Of a stretch of DNA of 64,000 nt, positions 48,261 to 60,600 are shown one piece after another. The stretch covers positions 124,001 through 188,000 of the forward strand of contig JBAMJV010001300.1 in NCBI GenBank assembly GCA_037951105.1, in the 5' to 3' direction. Each line of letters opens with the position of its first letter. Position 1 is the first letter of the stretch. The DNA comes from Echinarachnius parma. Taxonomy: Eukaryota; Echinodermata; Echinoidea; Clypeasteroida; Echinarachniidae. The position numbers were made by a program, and so were the translations under genes. The notes beneath the pieces were generated by a model that saw only the letters and a list, made by a program, of their open reading frames with translations, was not told where the DNA came from and made no database searches.

Positions 48261-48565
48261 GGGGGGGGGGGGGGGGGGGGGGGGGTCACAAAGATTTTGA
48301 ACTTAACTCTAAGTTGGACTGAACTATTACGGAAAGCCATGACTTGTGTAGCCCGAAATAAAATATCAACGCTTTTAGACTGTCATATATATATTTTAAT
48401 CAAAAACATGGAATCTCCTTGATAATAGAAAATAATAAGAATATTTTATGCCTTTGAAAAAGGACTTTTAAAACAACTTTTCAAAGAACCTAATGCCTCT
48501 TAAAACTTTTTACGTCCAACTTAGCAATACATTCAACTAATGATTGTTGTGAAACACCATCCTGG
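48261..48565. mobile_element. MITE family C, decayed, with poly-G expansion
   Basis: A 25-G run replaces the usual GGGGG start, followed by TCACAAAGATTTTGAACTTA. The right end, GTTGTGAAACACCATCCTGG, is degenerate. Confidence 0.8.
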
Positions 48566-48639
48566 GGGAGGAATTGTGGTATATTGCATTGAGGTAGCTG
48601 CTGTGTGGGTGTGGAATCTTATATAAATTTATCTCCAAT

Positions 48640-50110
48640 AGTTATTGAGATTCATTATGTCACTGCTATACTATTGTCGGCAACTAGATTAATTTTGCAT
48701 GAATTGTGACATTACAGACGGTACAGAAAGCTTGAGCAAAAAATAATAATCACATGTGAATGTATTTTACACTCCTTTTCTGATATAGAGAAAAGGTGTT
48801 TTTTCTTTTTTTTTACGGCAAAACAATATTACTTATGATGTCACGAAGTCAATTGGTTAACACATCCATAGTTCCATCAGGATCCTTTCTCGTATATATG
48901 AGTATATATATGCACTATTCGGTAATGTATATTCATAGCTGGATGAAATATCAAAGATTTTTTTCTTCCAAAGTGGCTACCCTAATTTGCATAAATTTAC
49001 GCTGAACAATACGGAAAGAAAACAAACTTTGTTCATAACATTCGAATATCTTCCACTCTGCGTTTGTCAGTATAACTATAAAGACATTGAGTTAAGTTTT
49101 ATTTTGGGGCATAACAAAGTATCATCATTACATTTTACATGTAATGAAAATGCAGTCTTACGCAAATATCTGGTCTAATTTGCATATTATGACGTCACAA
49201 ACTCAACTAGTCGCCTTTATCTGTAGCCTGATATTTATCTTTAGCTTTATGTTTAACCTTTTCAACCTTATAACAAAACATGGAGACACTAGACGTTATT
49301 GTATTTATATTAATGGATGAAATATCAAATATTATTTTTTTTTCAAAATGGCTACCATAATTTGCATAAATTTGCATAAGATGATACGGAGAGAAAATAT
49401 GAATGATATCTTCATATTTCAATGTATTTTACTATTTTGCGTTTCTGATATAGAGACATTAATACAAATTTGATTTGGGGGTATAATGTAGCATTGATCA
49501 TCATCATATGCAATGAAATTCAGTTTTTATGCAAATTTATGTCATAATTTGCATATTGTGACGTCACAAATTCAACTGGTCACGTCATGTATAATTCGAT
49601 CACGATCACTGACTCTTACAGCATCAAAATAGTGACACTATGTGTTCATATATCTTACTTGCTGTAAGAAATATCACATATAATATTTTTTCAGAAAAAT
49701 CTACCCTAATTTGCATAAATTTGCATAAAAAGATGCGGAGGGAAGGTATTACTATTGTTATCACATTGAGATGAATTCCACTCTGCGGTTCTGATATATA
49801 GATATTGACTAACGTTTATTTTTCAGGTAATATCATGATATAATCATCATTATATCTAAAGAAAATGGAGTTTTATGCAAATTTATGGCCAATTTGCATA
49901 TCATGACGTCACAAAGTCATATGTCACCTCACGAATAATTTTAACATCATCCTTAACCCTTACAACATGAACAAAGAGAGAAAAAAAATGTAAAAGTAGA
50001 TTTATTGATGGATGAAATATAGATGATATTTTTACAAAATGGCTTCCCTAATTTGCATAAATTTTCATAAATTTGCATAAATTTGCATACAGATTATATC
50101 TGGGAAACTT
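48640..50110. repeat. About four tandem units of about 355 bp rich in ATTTGCAT and TGACGTCA
   Basis: CCCTAATTTGCATAAAT-like words recur near 48980, 49357, 49708 and 50047. TGACGTCA lies at 49190, 49559 and 49904, with TGATGTCA at 48836. Each unit therefore carries a palindromic CRE preceded by AATTTGCATA. Units are 70-80% alike by eye. Small frames are unrelated between units. Confidence 0.88.
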
Positions 50111-50189
50111 GTTGATTATGTGAACATATCTTATGCTATGATACGCCTTTAAAAAAAACACAATTATGATCTTCAAGGAGATGCTCTTA

Positions 50190-50530
50190 CACTACACACT
50201 GCATAGACGTATGCGCCCTTCAACACAGTACGGTATAGGGAGTGCCCTTTCATTTGCCGAAATTCACTCCACTTTGCGAATGTGAAGAAGGGCGCGCGCG
50301 ATAGTGCCCTTTTAATTGCCGAAATCTCGCAGTTTGGCGATATCGCCCTTTGATTATTGGGGATTATCTCCGGATTTCGGGCAAATCTGGAAAATTTGAA
50401 AACATCATTGGAAAGGTATTTTGATACTCTATCCGAATATGCAAAAAAACGAAAAACGATATTTTTCGATACTATCGCCCAAACTGCCCTTTCATTTGCC
50501 GACCGACGAATTATTGCAACTAATGGACAT
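50190..50530. repeat. Repeat shared with 44372-44900
   Basis: Contains TGCCCTTTCATTTGCCGA twice, AAGGGCGCGCGCGATAGTGC and TTGGCGATATCGCCC. A 120-codon minus-strand frame crosses it but is repeat-derived. Confidence 0.65.
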
Positions 50531-50885
50531 TTCATAATCCATTTTAATCCTCTTAACAGTACGCATGTAATGTACTTCTAGTGCCAGTGTCACCACGCTG
50601 ATAATGTGCTTTGTGCATTTAACACAAAACACGGGTTCTCAAAATAAATTCGGATGAATTAACTTGGCAGAAAATAGGGTTAAATATAATTTTCTAAGCA
50701 CTTACTTTATACATTGGAATTTATTTTATTTTCCACTTTCTTAAAAAAATAAATAACACAGCAATTTCATAAATGTACAAGATAAATAATCACAAATAAC
50801 AACAACAAACACACACAGAAAAATGGAATACAGAAGGGTGGAAAGGGCATCAAATAACTTTCTGAGAGCTATACATTCTGATGTC

Positions 50886-51440
50886 CCTGGAGAACAAATA
50901 GGAACAAAGATGACGAGAGAGGGAGCTGTTGCAGCTAAATTTGTTGCATTACAGATATTTTAAATGTTCTGTTAACGCTACAGGGATGCCTGTAAAGTGT
51001 CTAACTCAACGAAAATTACTTGGAGCTTCCTCGTTTCTCTTCTACCGTGTTGTTTAGCTTATGGTAAGAGAATAATACAATACGGTTAGATTTTTTCAAA
51101 TGCCCCTTTAGTATGACGATCATTCAGCTCTAAAGCGTTAATTAACGGTCATAAACCTCATAAACGTCCGTTGTTAAAGCTGACGCATATTTTCGTTTTT
51201 TTAACCAGGAAAGCAGTGTTCCTTTTCAATGAAACTTTTACACATCATTCGGACATATCTTACAATGATTTTGGTACAGAATTGAAGTCTCAAATGTCAT
51301 TTTGGGCAATATCTGACACTTTAAAGGCCTCACTTTAAGCTTAGAGGATAGGAACAAAGTTGACGAGAGAGGGAGCTGTTGCAGCTAAATCTGTTGCATT
51401 ACAGATATTCTCAATTTTCTGTTAAAGTTACTTAACATTA
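50886..51440. repeat. Direct repeats of about 85 bp flanking MITE-like element K copy 2
   Basis: GACGAGAGAGGGAGCTGTTG is followed by CAGCTAAAT and TTGCATTACAGATATT at 50886-50985, and again at 51351-51440. Between them, 50990-51330 matches family K in inverse orientation and has CCTGTAAAGTGTC/GACACTTTAAAGG ends. The right copy ends about 35 nt before the first receptor exon seen here. Confidence 0.82.
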
Positions 51441-51474
51441 TACACCATTTTTTTTATTGTCATGGTTCCAATAG

Positions 51475-51601
51475 ATCTCTGAGCTGTCCCAGGGTGACGA
51501 TCCACAAGAATCTCTTCGTCTCCTTCATCTTCGACGCCGTCTTCCAAATCACCTTCTTCGCTTTCGTCGTCAGCAACTCGGACATCATCGAAGAAGACGG
51601 G
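51475..51601 (+). CDS. Receptor exon: TM2
   Basis: The acceptor is TTCCAATAG and the donor GTAAGT. One leading base completes a codon from the missing upstream exon; 42 codons follow, from SLSCPRVTIHKNLF to SNSDIIEEDG. SLSC-RVT-HKN is the intracellular loop 1/TM2 signature of calcitonin-type receptors. The previous exon must end with two bases of a codon. Confidence 0.92.
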
Positions 51602-54600
51602 GTAAGTTAACCGACTTGACTGTTCCCTCAAAATATCGCCTGCCAATATTAACATTACACAAACAGTAAGTGCTCAGTCTTGTGCTCTGTCAACCATAAA
51701 GCAATGGCTACTTCTTTCACACGTATTTTTTTGTTTATCTTACTACCATATAAGTTTTGGTAAGAAGAAGTCCTGAAACAATTATTGGTTATGAAAGTAT
51801 GAGTAGATTATTTTTAAAATGCTAAGCGGGGGGGGGGAGGGGTAATATTGTATAAGGTTTCGTCAATAAATCCCTCCCAGGAAGAACATTGTACAACATC
51901 GTGAACCCACGGTGTGGAACATGGTAAATCTGCACCTGGGGCTAGCTGGTCCATGAAAAGCTCTTTAATAGCTAAGACCGTCTTAAATGTCACGTGACTG
52001 TGACGGATCTGCGAACATACGGATGGCGTGTGTTCCGATCACAAAGGACAATATTGGAAGTATAACTAGCAAAGACGCTTTCATGCAACACGAGTTGCCG
52101 TAAATGTCAAAGTTATACCAAGGTTGTGCATAAACATAGTTAAAGAGCACCCATCACACTGTGAAACACAATACATATTTTGCTCACATTGTATATCACA
52201 GTGTGTTAGTGTGTGTGTGTGTGTGTGTGTTCACAGTGTGGTCGCAATGTGGTCACAGTGTGTTCTCACTGAGGTCACAGTGTGGTTGCGGTGTGGTTAC
52301 AGTATGTTCACAGTGTATTCACAATGTGTTCACAATGTGTATGTAGTGTTTGCACAGTGTGTTCACGATGTATTACACATTTGTTCACAGTGTGCTTGCA
52401 GTGCGGTCGCAGTGTGATCACAGTGTGTTCACAGTGTCTTTCGCAGTGTGTTCATGTTGTGTTCACAAAGTGTTCCCAGTGTATGAATGGTGTATTCACA
52501 GTGTGTTCACACCATGTTCACACCATGTTTACAGTGTTTCCACAGTGTATTTACAATGTGTTCACAGTGTGTCCAATCTTTGATAAGTCTTGACACAGTG
52601 ATAATGCGCAAATTTGTTTGTTTGTTTTGGTTATCCAGGTGTACTGCAAGATCCACAACGTGTTGAAGCAGTACTTCCAACTGTGTAACTACTTCTGGAT
52701 GCTGAGCGAGGGCCTCTACCTGCATACCGTCATCGTCGTCGCCGTCTTCTCCGCGGAGAACCACCTCCTCGTCCCGTACTTCACAATCGGATGGGGTAAG
52801 TCCTGATTAAAACTCTTCCCATTTTTTTCTTCATTCATTCATTTATTTATTTATCATAAAAGGTAAACAATTTACATGGTAAAATGTGTCAGGAAATCAA
52901 ACAAAAAAGCCAATGGCTTGAGAGAGGAATAATTCCCTATAATACAAGTCAGGGGAAATTAACTACATGTACATTAAAATAAACACAAACTACAAATAAC
53001 TGAGCTAAAAAAAGAACAAAAGAAAAATCAAACACCCCCACCCACCCCGATGGAGATAATTGACCATGGTAATCAATAGGCATTTTTAAAATATTTGTTT
53101 AAACTTAAAAACTCTTGTCATATCATATTTACATTTTTAAGAGTAGAGTTGCACGTAAAGAGTTGACAGTTACCCTAAATGCGCACAGATCCGACTTGAT
53201 CCGATCACATTCATTTTCGCAGCCTATGCAACATGACTGTTGTTACCAACCTGACTGGCTTTCGATTGGCAAACTCGAACTCGTGAGGCAACGCACGACT
53301 GAGCCGATCCGACTAAAAACCCAGTTTGATCTGGTCGAGTCGGCTCTTTGTTCGTTGGGCTTAATTGAGATTTTGGTGTGTTAGATTATTTTTTGTCTTC
53401 AGTTGGATGGGTGAAACTAGATATTAAGCTTTTGTACACAAATCGTTGTGATAAACCTCTAAATTATTATATGACATCTTAATGAAAATATTAAGTACAC
53501 TGTGCAATATTGCCTTGCTATTCGATAGCCAAATGGTCGAGTTGACTCGCAATTTGTATGACTGATTTATTTTCAGTGTCCAAAATAACAGTAATGTATG
53601 GATCAATGTGTGTACATGATTTATATAATGTATACTAAAGTGTTTCCTATTGCCCAATGACAGAGCGTTAATACTGTACATACAACTATTGTTAAAAGGA
53701 AATGGTCTGTTTCATGCCACGAACGCGTACACTATTTGCCCAAAAAACAATTTTATTTTCTGGTCCAAAATTCTGGAATGATCTTCCAAACGAAATTACT
53801 ACAAGCCCCTCTCTCCGTGTATTTAAACGTAAATTAAAATTATTGTTATTGCTTAAGTACTCGAAATAATTACTGTTTAGTTAAGTTTCATTAATTTATA
53901 TAACCTTATTGTTCTTTCATAAGTAAGTTTCTATTGTTGTATTCTTATTCGGTTGGATTGATTGTTATAACCTTGTAATATTTCTTTTTATAGTGGTCTA
54001 AAAAAAAATAATAATAATAAAAATTGTTGTTTGGCATGGCACCTTGTCGTCTTTTTTCTTTCTTTTATTCTTTTTTTTGTCTTTCTTTGTTCGTTTTCTT
54101 TCATTACATTTTGTTTGATTAAATATTGATTAGACACAATTACCCCTGGGAACCAAATGTTTTTTACAAGCATTGCTTCTTTTTGGTTCCCCCATATTTC
54201 ACGTTATGTTAATTACAAACAAATTGTTGATTATGTAATATTTTATTGTATATTAGTCTACAATTTATTTATTTAATTGTATTTCGTTTATGAATGTATT
54301 GTTTGTTTGTATCATTACTTGTTCAACATTTATTTGTGAAATATGGAAATAAATTCACATCAAATGAAATCAAATTTATCGTGTTATTATCATCACTTAG
54401 CATTAATTCATGTTCGTAATATGTTTTATTTTTATTTTGTTTTAACTCTTCGTTCTACCTATGTTGTGTCACTCCAGCTACGCCAATCATCCCCGCCTGC
54501 CTCTACGCTGGCTTCGTGGCGGCTTACCCACCCGGACCGTGAGTATACTGATATTATGTAACGTACATAATTATTTTGTATGAGTTTTATGTCATGAAAT

Positions 54601-57600
54601 ATAACATTAATTATATAAATACAAAACTGTTATTATTGTTAATGCATTAATGCTTGTACTGTTCTGTTTACCTTGACTTTTGATGTACATATTTTATTAG
54701 TTGTATTAAAGGGATGTAGTAACTTTGTTGACATGTGCAAAAAGTAATGAATGGTTGATTTAATGTATATTGCTGTTATGTGATATGTCCACTGGGTGTT
54801 GTGTGAACATTTCAAGTTAAATGGGCGTTATATGGCCGAGTAATGAGCAAAAATGCAAAGTGATGTTCACTAACTCATTGCACTGACTTTGTACACGGTT
54901 TCGACGATCCAGTGGATAATTTGACATTTGAACACTTCAATCGTATAATCCTTTTAACGAAAGGGAAATTTGAAAAACAGTAACCTCTCACATGCTATTT
55001 TGTTAATACGAATACAATAAGGTATTGAGAGAACCGCTAGAATTCCAATTGGATTTTGAGGATTTGGACAATGTTACCAAGTCCCGTTAATGTACTTCTA
55101 ATTTAAAAAAAGGTAATCGATACGGTTATTGATACAGTTTTTAAACAAAAGCAAAAAAAGTCAAATTTGTTCTGACTTGTACCTTGTTTGGCTTATGGTA
55201 GCAGAGCAACGAAATGGGTTTTGATTTTTCTAATGTACTTTGACTTTGAATTAATTGAAAAGCGTTTTGGAACGCTTTTCAAAACTCAAAATGAAAGGAC
55301 GGTGGTTGAAGAAATCCGACATCAATGTTCAATTTTCTCACTAGGTAAACAACGTTTTTTCTATGGAACTTTTATACATCATTCATAATAATATTCCGAT
55401 GATATCGATGTATGACTGAAGTCTTAAATATTACTTTTGGAGAAAACAATATTTTAAAGTTAGTGAATGACTTTAAACATGTTAAAGGGGTAGTTTAGTT
55501 TTGGTAGAGAGGGCGCTGCACATCACAATTTTTTTGTGAGGTAATGAAAAACTGAGTGTCGAATTTGAGAGAACATGCAATTTTAATGGCAGAATAAACT
55601 TTATTTGGTCAAAATCGACCCAGAAACGGCTGAAACACAATAAATATATCTGATCCTATAATTATTTGGGGCCCAAATAATTAGATGATTTTTTGAAAAA
55701 AAATAAAAAAATGCTTGCACTTTTTCAAAATTTTTCAAAAGCGTTTTTTGAATAGTTGTTGATGATCTCGCTATTTAATCATTATATCAATAAAACATCA
55801 CATGCATAATTTTGTATGAAAAATCGTTGAAATCAATGCCTTTTTAAAAAGCGCCCTCTTGTGTCTTAATGGCTCTTTTTGAATGATAACAGGCTTTTTA
55901 CTTAGTCGTTTGTAATTTTGTATACCTTTCGAGCATGGTGGAGTTATAACTATTAGTTTATAATGTTACTGTGCAGGTTTTGGCTACTAAAGTTCAGCCT
56001 TACCAAAACTAAACTACCCCTTTAAATCTGTTTTGATTACCAACAGGTGCTGGGTCGGTGGTACCCCGTTCGAATGGCTAATCGCAGGTTTTATCATCTT
56101 CGTTCTAGCGGTGAGTTTTACAATCAAATCTTGCGTAGCGTTTGCTTTCTTTTGCTCGTATTTATCTCCGGTTGTTTTGTCCATATTTCTTTACTTAGTA
56201 TTATTTAGGGAAAGTTGAATATAATTATATCAACAAAACTGTACATATAAAATGAAATCTATGGAACTCACGTGCACATGTGGACATCAAACATGAGGAC
56301 TTCATTCAACCCAAAATAGACAGAAACCGAAGGGGCCATTCTCTACAGTACCAACAGCAACGCACAAACTCTGAGGCGTTCGCAAATTTATTTTTCGTTC
56401 GTACAACCACTGAATGGAATAAGCTACTTCAATCTACAGTAAACCAGTCCTCACTTCATAGATTCCAGAATGCGCTTGCTAAGGACCCTTCTGTCCTTCG
56501 GGGCTAACCACTCTCTCGGACCCACCTCCAGTTAAAACTCCTATGGAGTGTTTTGGAGGATTAAACTACCAAGTACCAAGTACATGCAAATATGAATATA
56601 AATATCTGTAATATGATAATTACTTCAAAGTAACACATTGATTATAATCCTGCTCTTGGGGTTGCTCTTACCGAACCAGTTTTGTTTTTCTTAACTCCTC
56701 ACTTTCTAACCTTTGAACCGATCTTTTCATTTGTTCCTAAACATTGCAAACTATATCAACGCCAGTTTGAATAGTTTTGAATGCATGGCCGCCATTGTTG
56801 AAACAACTGTTGATTTTCTAATGATAATTCACATTATTACGTATTTCTAATGTAGTGTAATGAATTGAGTATTTTTTCTTTCTTTTTGAAGTCATGATCA
56901 GCAGTATATTCCTCATAATAATTTAAAACCAAATATTGCATTTATTTCTACAATTGATATCGATGCAGATTGTACATTTTACACGGGACGTTTTGCGTGC
57001 TTTCTTAATTTTAAAAGTATTGCTTGCTACGTTAATCGTATTACAACTGCATCAACATGTATAATGATTATAATTATTTCAGGTGAATCTTATTCTTTTG
57101 CTGAACATTGTCCGAGTGCTGGTTACCAAACTGAGAGCTACACCCATGGCTGGCTCAAAAAATTACACGTAAGATATCACATTTTTATTTTAAGTCATAC
57201 TTGGGCGCACTTTTTTTTTTATTTGACAGGGGGAACAGCCCAAAGCCCTCCTCCCTTATATTTGTACGCTAAGGATGTATATGTCCCAAATGCTGTATCT
57301 TGTATATAGTCATACTAAAAACATTAATTGTACCTACATTCGAGACGTGCAGGCTACCCTCATCTTCTCCCCCTGTTATATTAAACAGTGCATTATTTTA
57401 TATGTTTCCTGTTAAGAAATACAATCCTTTTTTTGTTATTATCAAACATAATAGAGTTATACATTAATCCATTCTTTCCATTCCCGTCACGTGAGTGGAC
57501 TTCACTAATGAGGGTCTAGTCAAGTCTTTGTCAAGGGGACGGCGATCTCAACAATCCAGCGATGGGTGGACTTAATTAAAGGGATCTAGTAACTCTAGTA

Positions 57601-60600
57601 ACATCTGCAAAACTTGATGAGTGGTTGATACAATGTATATTGTTGTTCACTACCCCTACAGTCGAGCCGTGCGCGCCACCCTCATCCTCCTGCCCCTGCT
57701 CGGCCTCCACTACATCATCCTCCCCGTGGCACCCAAGCCGGGGACGATTGCTGACGAGATCCACGCCTACGTCATGGCGGTCATGCTTTCTTTCCAGGTG
57801 AGTTCAGAACAGGATTGGTGATCGTGACAATCACCAATCCCTCAATGACGTCCGTCACACGGACGTCATTGAGGGTATCGTAATTACTTATGCATTATGC
57901 CATAATGTGTACTGGCTTCACATATCAGCATCCATACCACAATGGCGAGGTAATGCAGACCATGCATAGGTGTCCATGATTGACTGGTGCTTCAACACAA
58001 ATGATGAGATTCATTTAATCGCTGCCCAGATTTCATCCACTTTTAAAAGACCTGAATGTATAATTATCTAAAATCTACAACGTGACTGTATTCTTCTTCG
58101 TCAGGCCCATTAATAGAGTGTAACTTTTGCTTCTTCAACGGCGAAGTAAGTCCGACACTGTCAAAGTGTCCACACGTTCTTGTGCTTGAACAACAAATTC
58201 CAACGCGCATCCAATTTGAAACAAAAGAAACTGGTTGTATATATTATAATCGATGATAATCATGTGTTTTTCTTGATTTTCAGGGCCTATTTGTAGCGTG
58301 TATCTTCTGCTTCTTCAACGGCGAGGTAATGCAAACACTGTCTAGGTGCATCCATAATTTTGCCCTGACTCACACCTCTTCTTCGCTCGGCCCGGCCGCC
58401 CGCCCTCCCCGACAAACCAAAGTTAGTTCACGGTGCGGTAATTAAACCAATCTCACAGAGTCACTTACGCGTTAGTATTCTACCAGCTACACCCTATATT
58501 ATAACTATACATATACCTTCATACTTATTATAATCACCTCCTTCTTTTACTAGTTAATCTACATTTTTTAGTATGTTTTGAATGCTGTAAGTCGAGTTGA
58601 TTTCAGTCATGTTATTGTTAGTGTAAGCATGGTCAGCACGTTTGCAATTAAACCAATCACAGAGTCACTACGCATTAGTTTCCACCAGCTACACTCTATG
58701 ATATTATTATTATACGTACCTTCATAATTATTATAATCACCCCCTTTTTTGAAGTAGTGAATCTACATTGTAGCGTGTTTAGAATGCCTTAAGTCGAGTT
58801 GGTTTTAGTCATGTCGTTGTTACTGTAAGCATGGTCAGCATGTTTGCAATTCAACCAATCACAGAGTCACTACGCATTAGTATTCTACCAACTACACCCA
58901 ATATTATTACTATACGTAAACCTTTATACTTATTATAATCACATCCTTCTTTTACATTCTTCTACATTTTAGCATGTGCCTTAATAGTCGAGTTGGTTTT
59001 AGTCATGCAGGGGCCGCGGAACCACGGGGGCTAGGGGGGCTGCAGCACCCCCCCCCCCCCCCCACTTTTGGGGCTTAAAACAAAGAAATACATAAGAATA
59101 CAATAATACAATATATAACAATTCAAATGTGGTCGGCCCTCAACTTTCAAAACCTTTCCGCGGCCCCTGTCATGTCATTGTTACTGTAAGCATGGTCAGC
59201 ATGTTTGCAATTCAACCAATCACAGATTCACTACGCATTATAGTATTCCACCAGCTACACCCTATAATTATACGTACCTTAAAGATATAGTTGAGTTTTG
59301 GTATAGAGGTCGCTATACAAAATAATGTTTTCGTGAGATAATAAAAAACTGAGTGTCAAATTTGAAAAAGGTTTTTAAATAGCTGTTGACTATCTCTTTA
59401 TCAAATCACTATTTCAACACAACATCACATGCACAATATTTTATTTTAAATGGTTGAAACCAATGAGTTTTTAGAGTGCGCGCTCTTGAGTTTTAACGGC
59501 TCTTTTTTGATGATAGCAGGCTTTTTACTTGCCTTAGTCATTTGTAATTTTATATTCCTTTCGAGTATGGTGGAGTTATAACTGTTAGTTTGTAATGGAA
59601 TGGTGCAGGTTTGGGTTACTAAAAATCAGTTTGACCAAAACTATACTCTCTTTATCAAAACTCAACTATCCCTTTCTGGGCCAATTTCGTAAGCTTCTCA
59701 TTCGTTTTGATAAGCGTGTCATTCAATTTTGGGAAATTGAGCTGAAGGCATGCAATTGTGGTTCAAAATTGCATTTTGTTCATACGATTTAGCTCTTCGG
59801 CCAAGTGATTTACCACTTTTAGCATTAAAAAAAAAAAAAACACGCTATTTGCATTCAATTTCGCCAACGGATTTCACGGAAGGCGGTGTTACGTAATCAC
59901 GAATTGTCTCGCTTTAAATTGAATGACAATTTTACGAAATAGAAACACGTTTTAAATCGAATGCAAATAAAATGTTTTAGAATTATCGTTATATGAATTC
60001 GAATGCTAAACAAACGAATTTAAACTGCAAAATACAGCTGCGGTGACAAAATCGGCGAAATTGAATGCACACAAAATGAATTCGTGTGACTAACTTACGA
60101 AATTGACCGAGAAATCCTATACTTATTATAACCACCCCCTTTTTGACGCAGCGAATCTACATCTACCATGTTTAGAATGTTCCTGTAAGCATAGTGGTTT
60201 ATGTTCACTTGGTCTAATCTCAGTTGGTCTACTTCCCATTTGGTCTACTACCTGATACCTCCAAAACCCTAACCCTAACCCTAACCATTACCCTAACCCT
60301 AATCCTAATCCACAACCCTAGCCCTAATCATAATCCATAATCATAATCATAATTAAGCCGCCAGATTCATAATTTTCTAGTAGACCAAATGGGAATAGAC
60401 CAAATGGTTGTAGACCAAGTGGCAATTTACTAGCATAGTCATACCCAGGATTTTTTTTCAAGGGGGTGTTTTAGTTTCATTTAGCAAATGTTTAGTGGCG
60501 TTGTTGTGGTGTGTTTGTATACAGCTTTTTTTTTCGCTAAACACCCCAAACACCCCCCCCCCCCCCCCCCCCCCCCCCGTCTCGGTACTCCCATGCCTGT

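Noticed and set aside
50173..50535. 120-codon minus-strand frame
   Set aside because: It overlaps a repeat shared with 44.4-44.9 kb and shows no recognisable domain.
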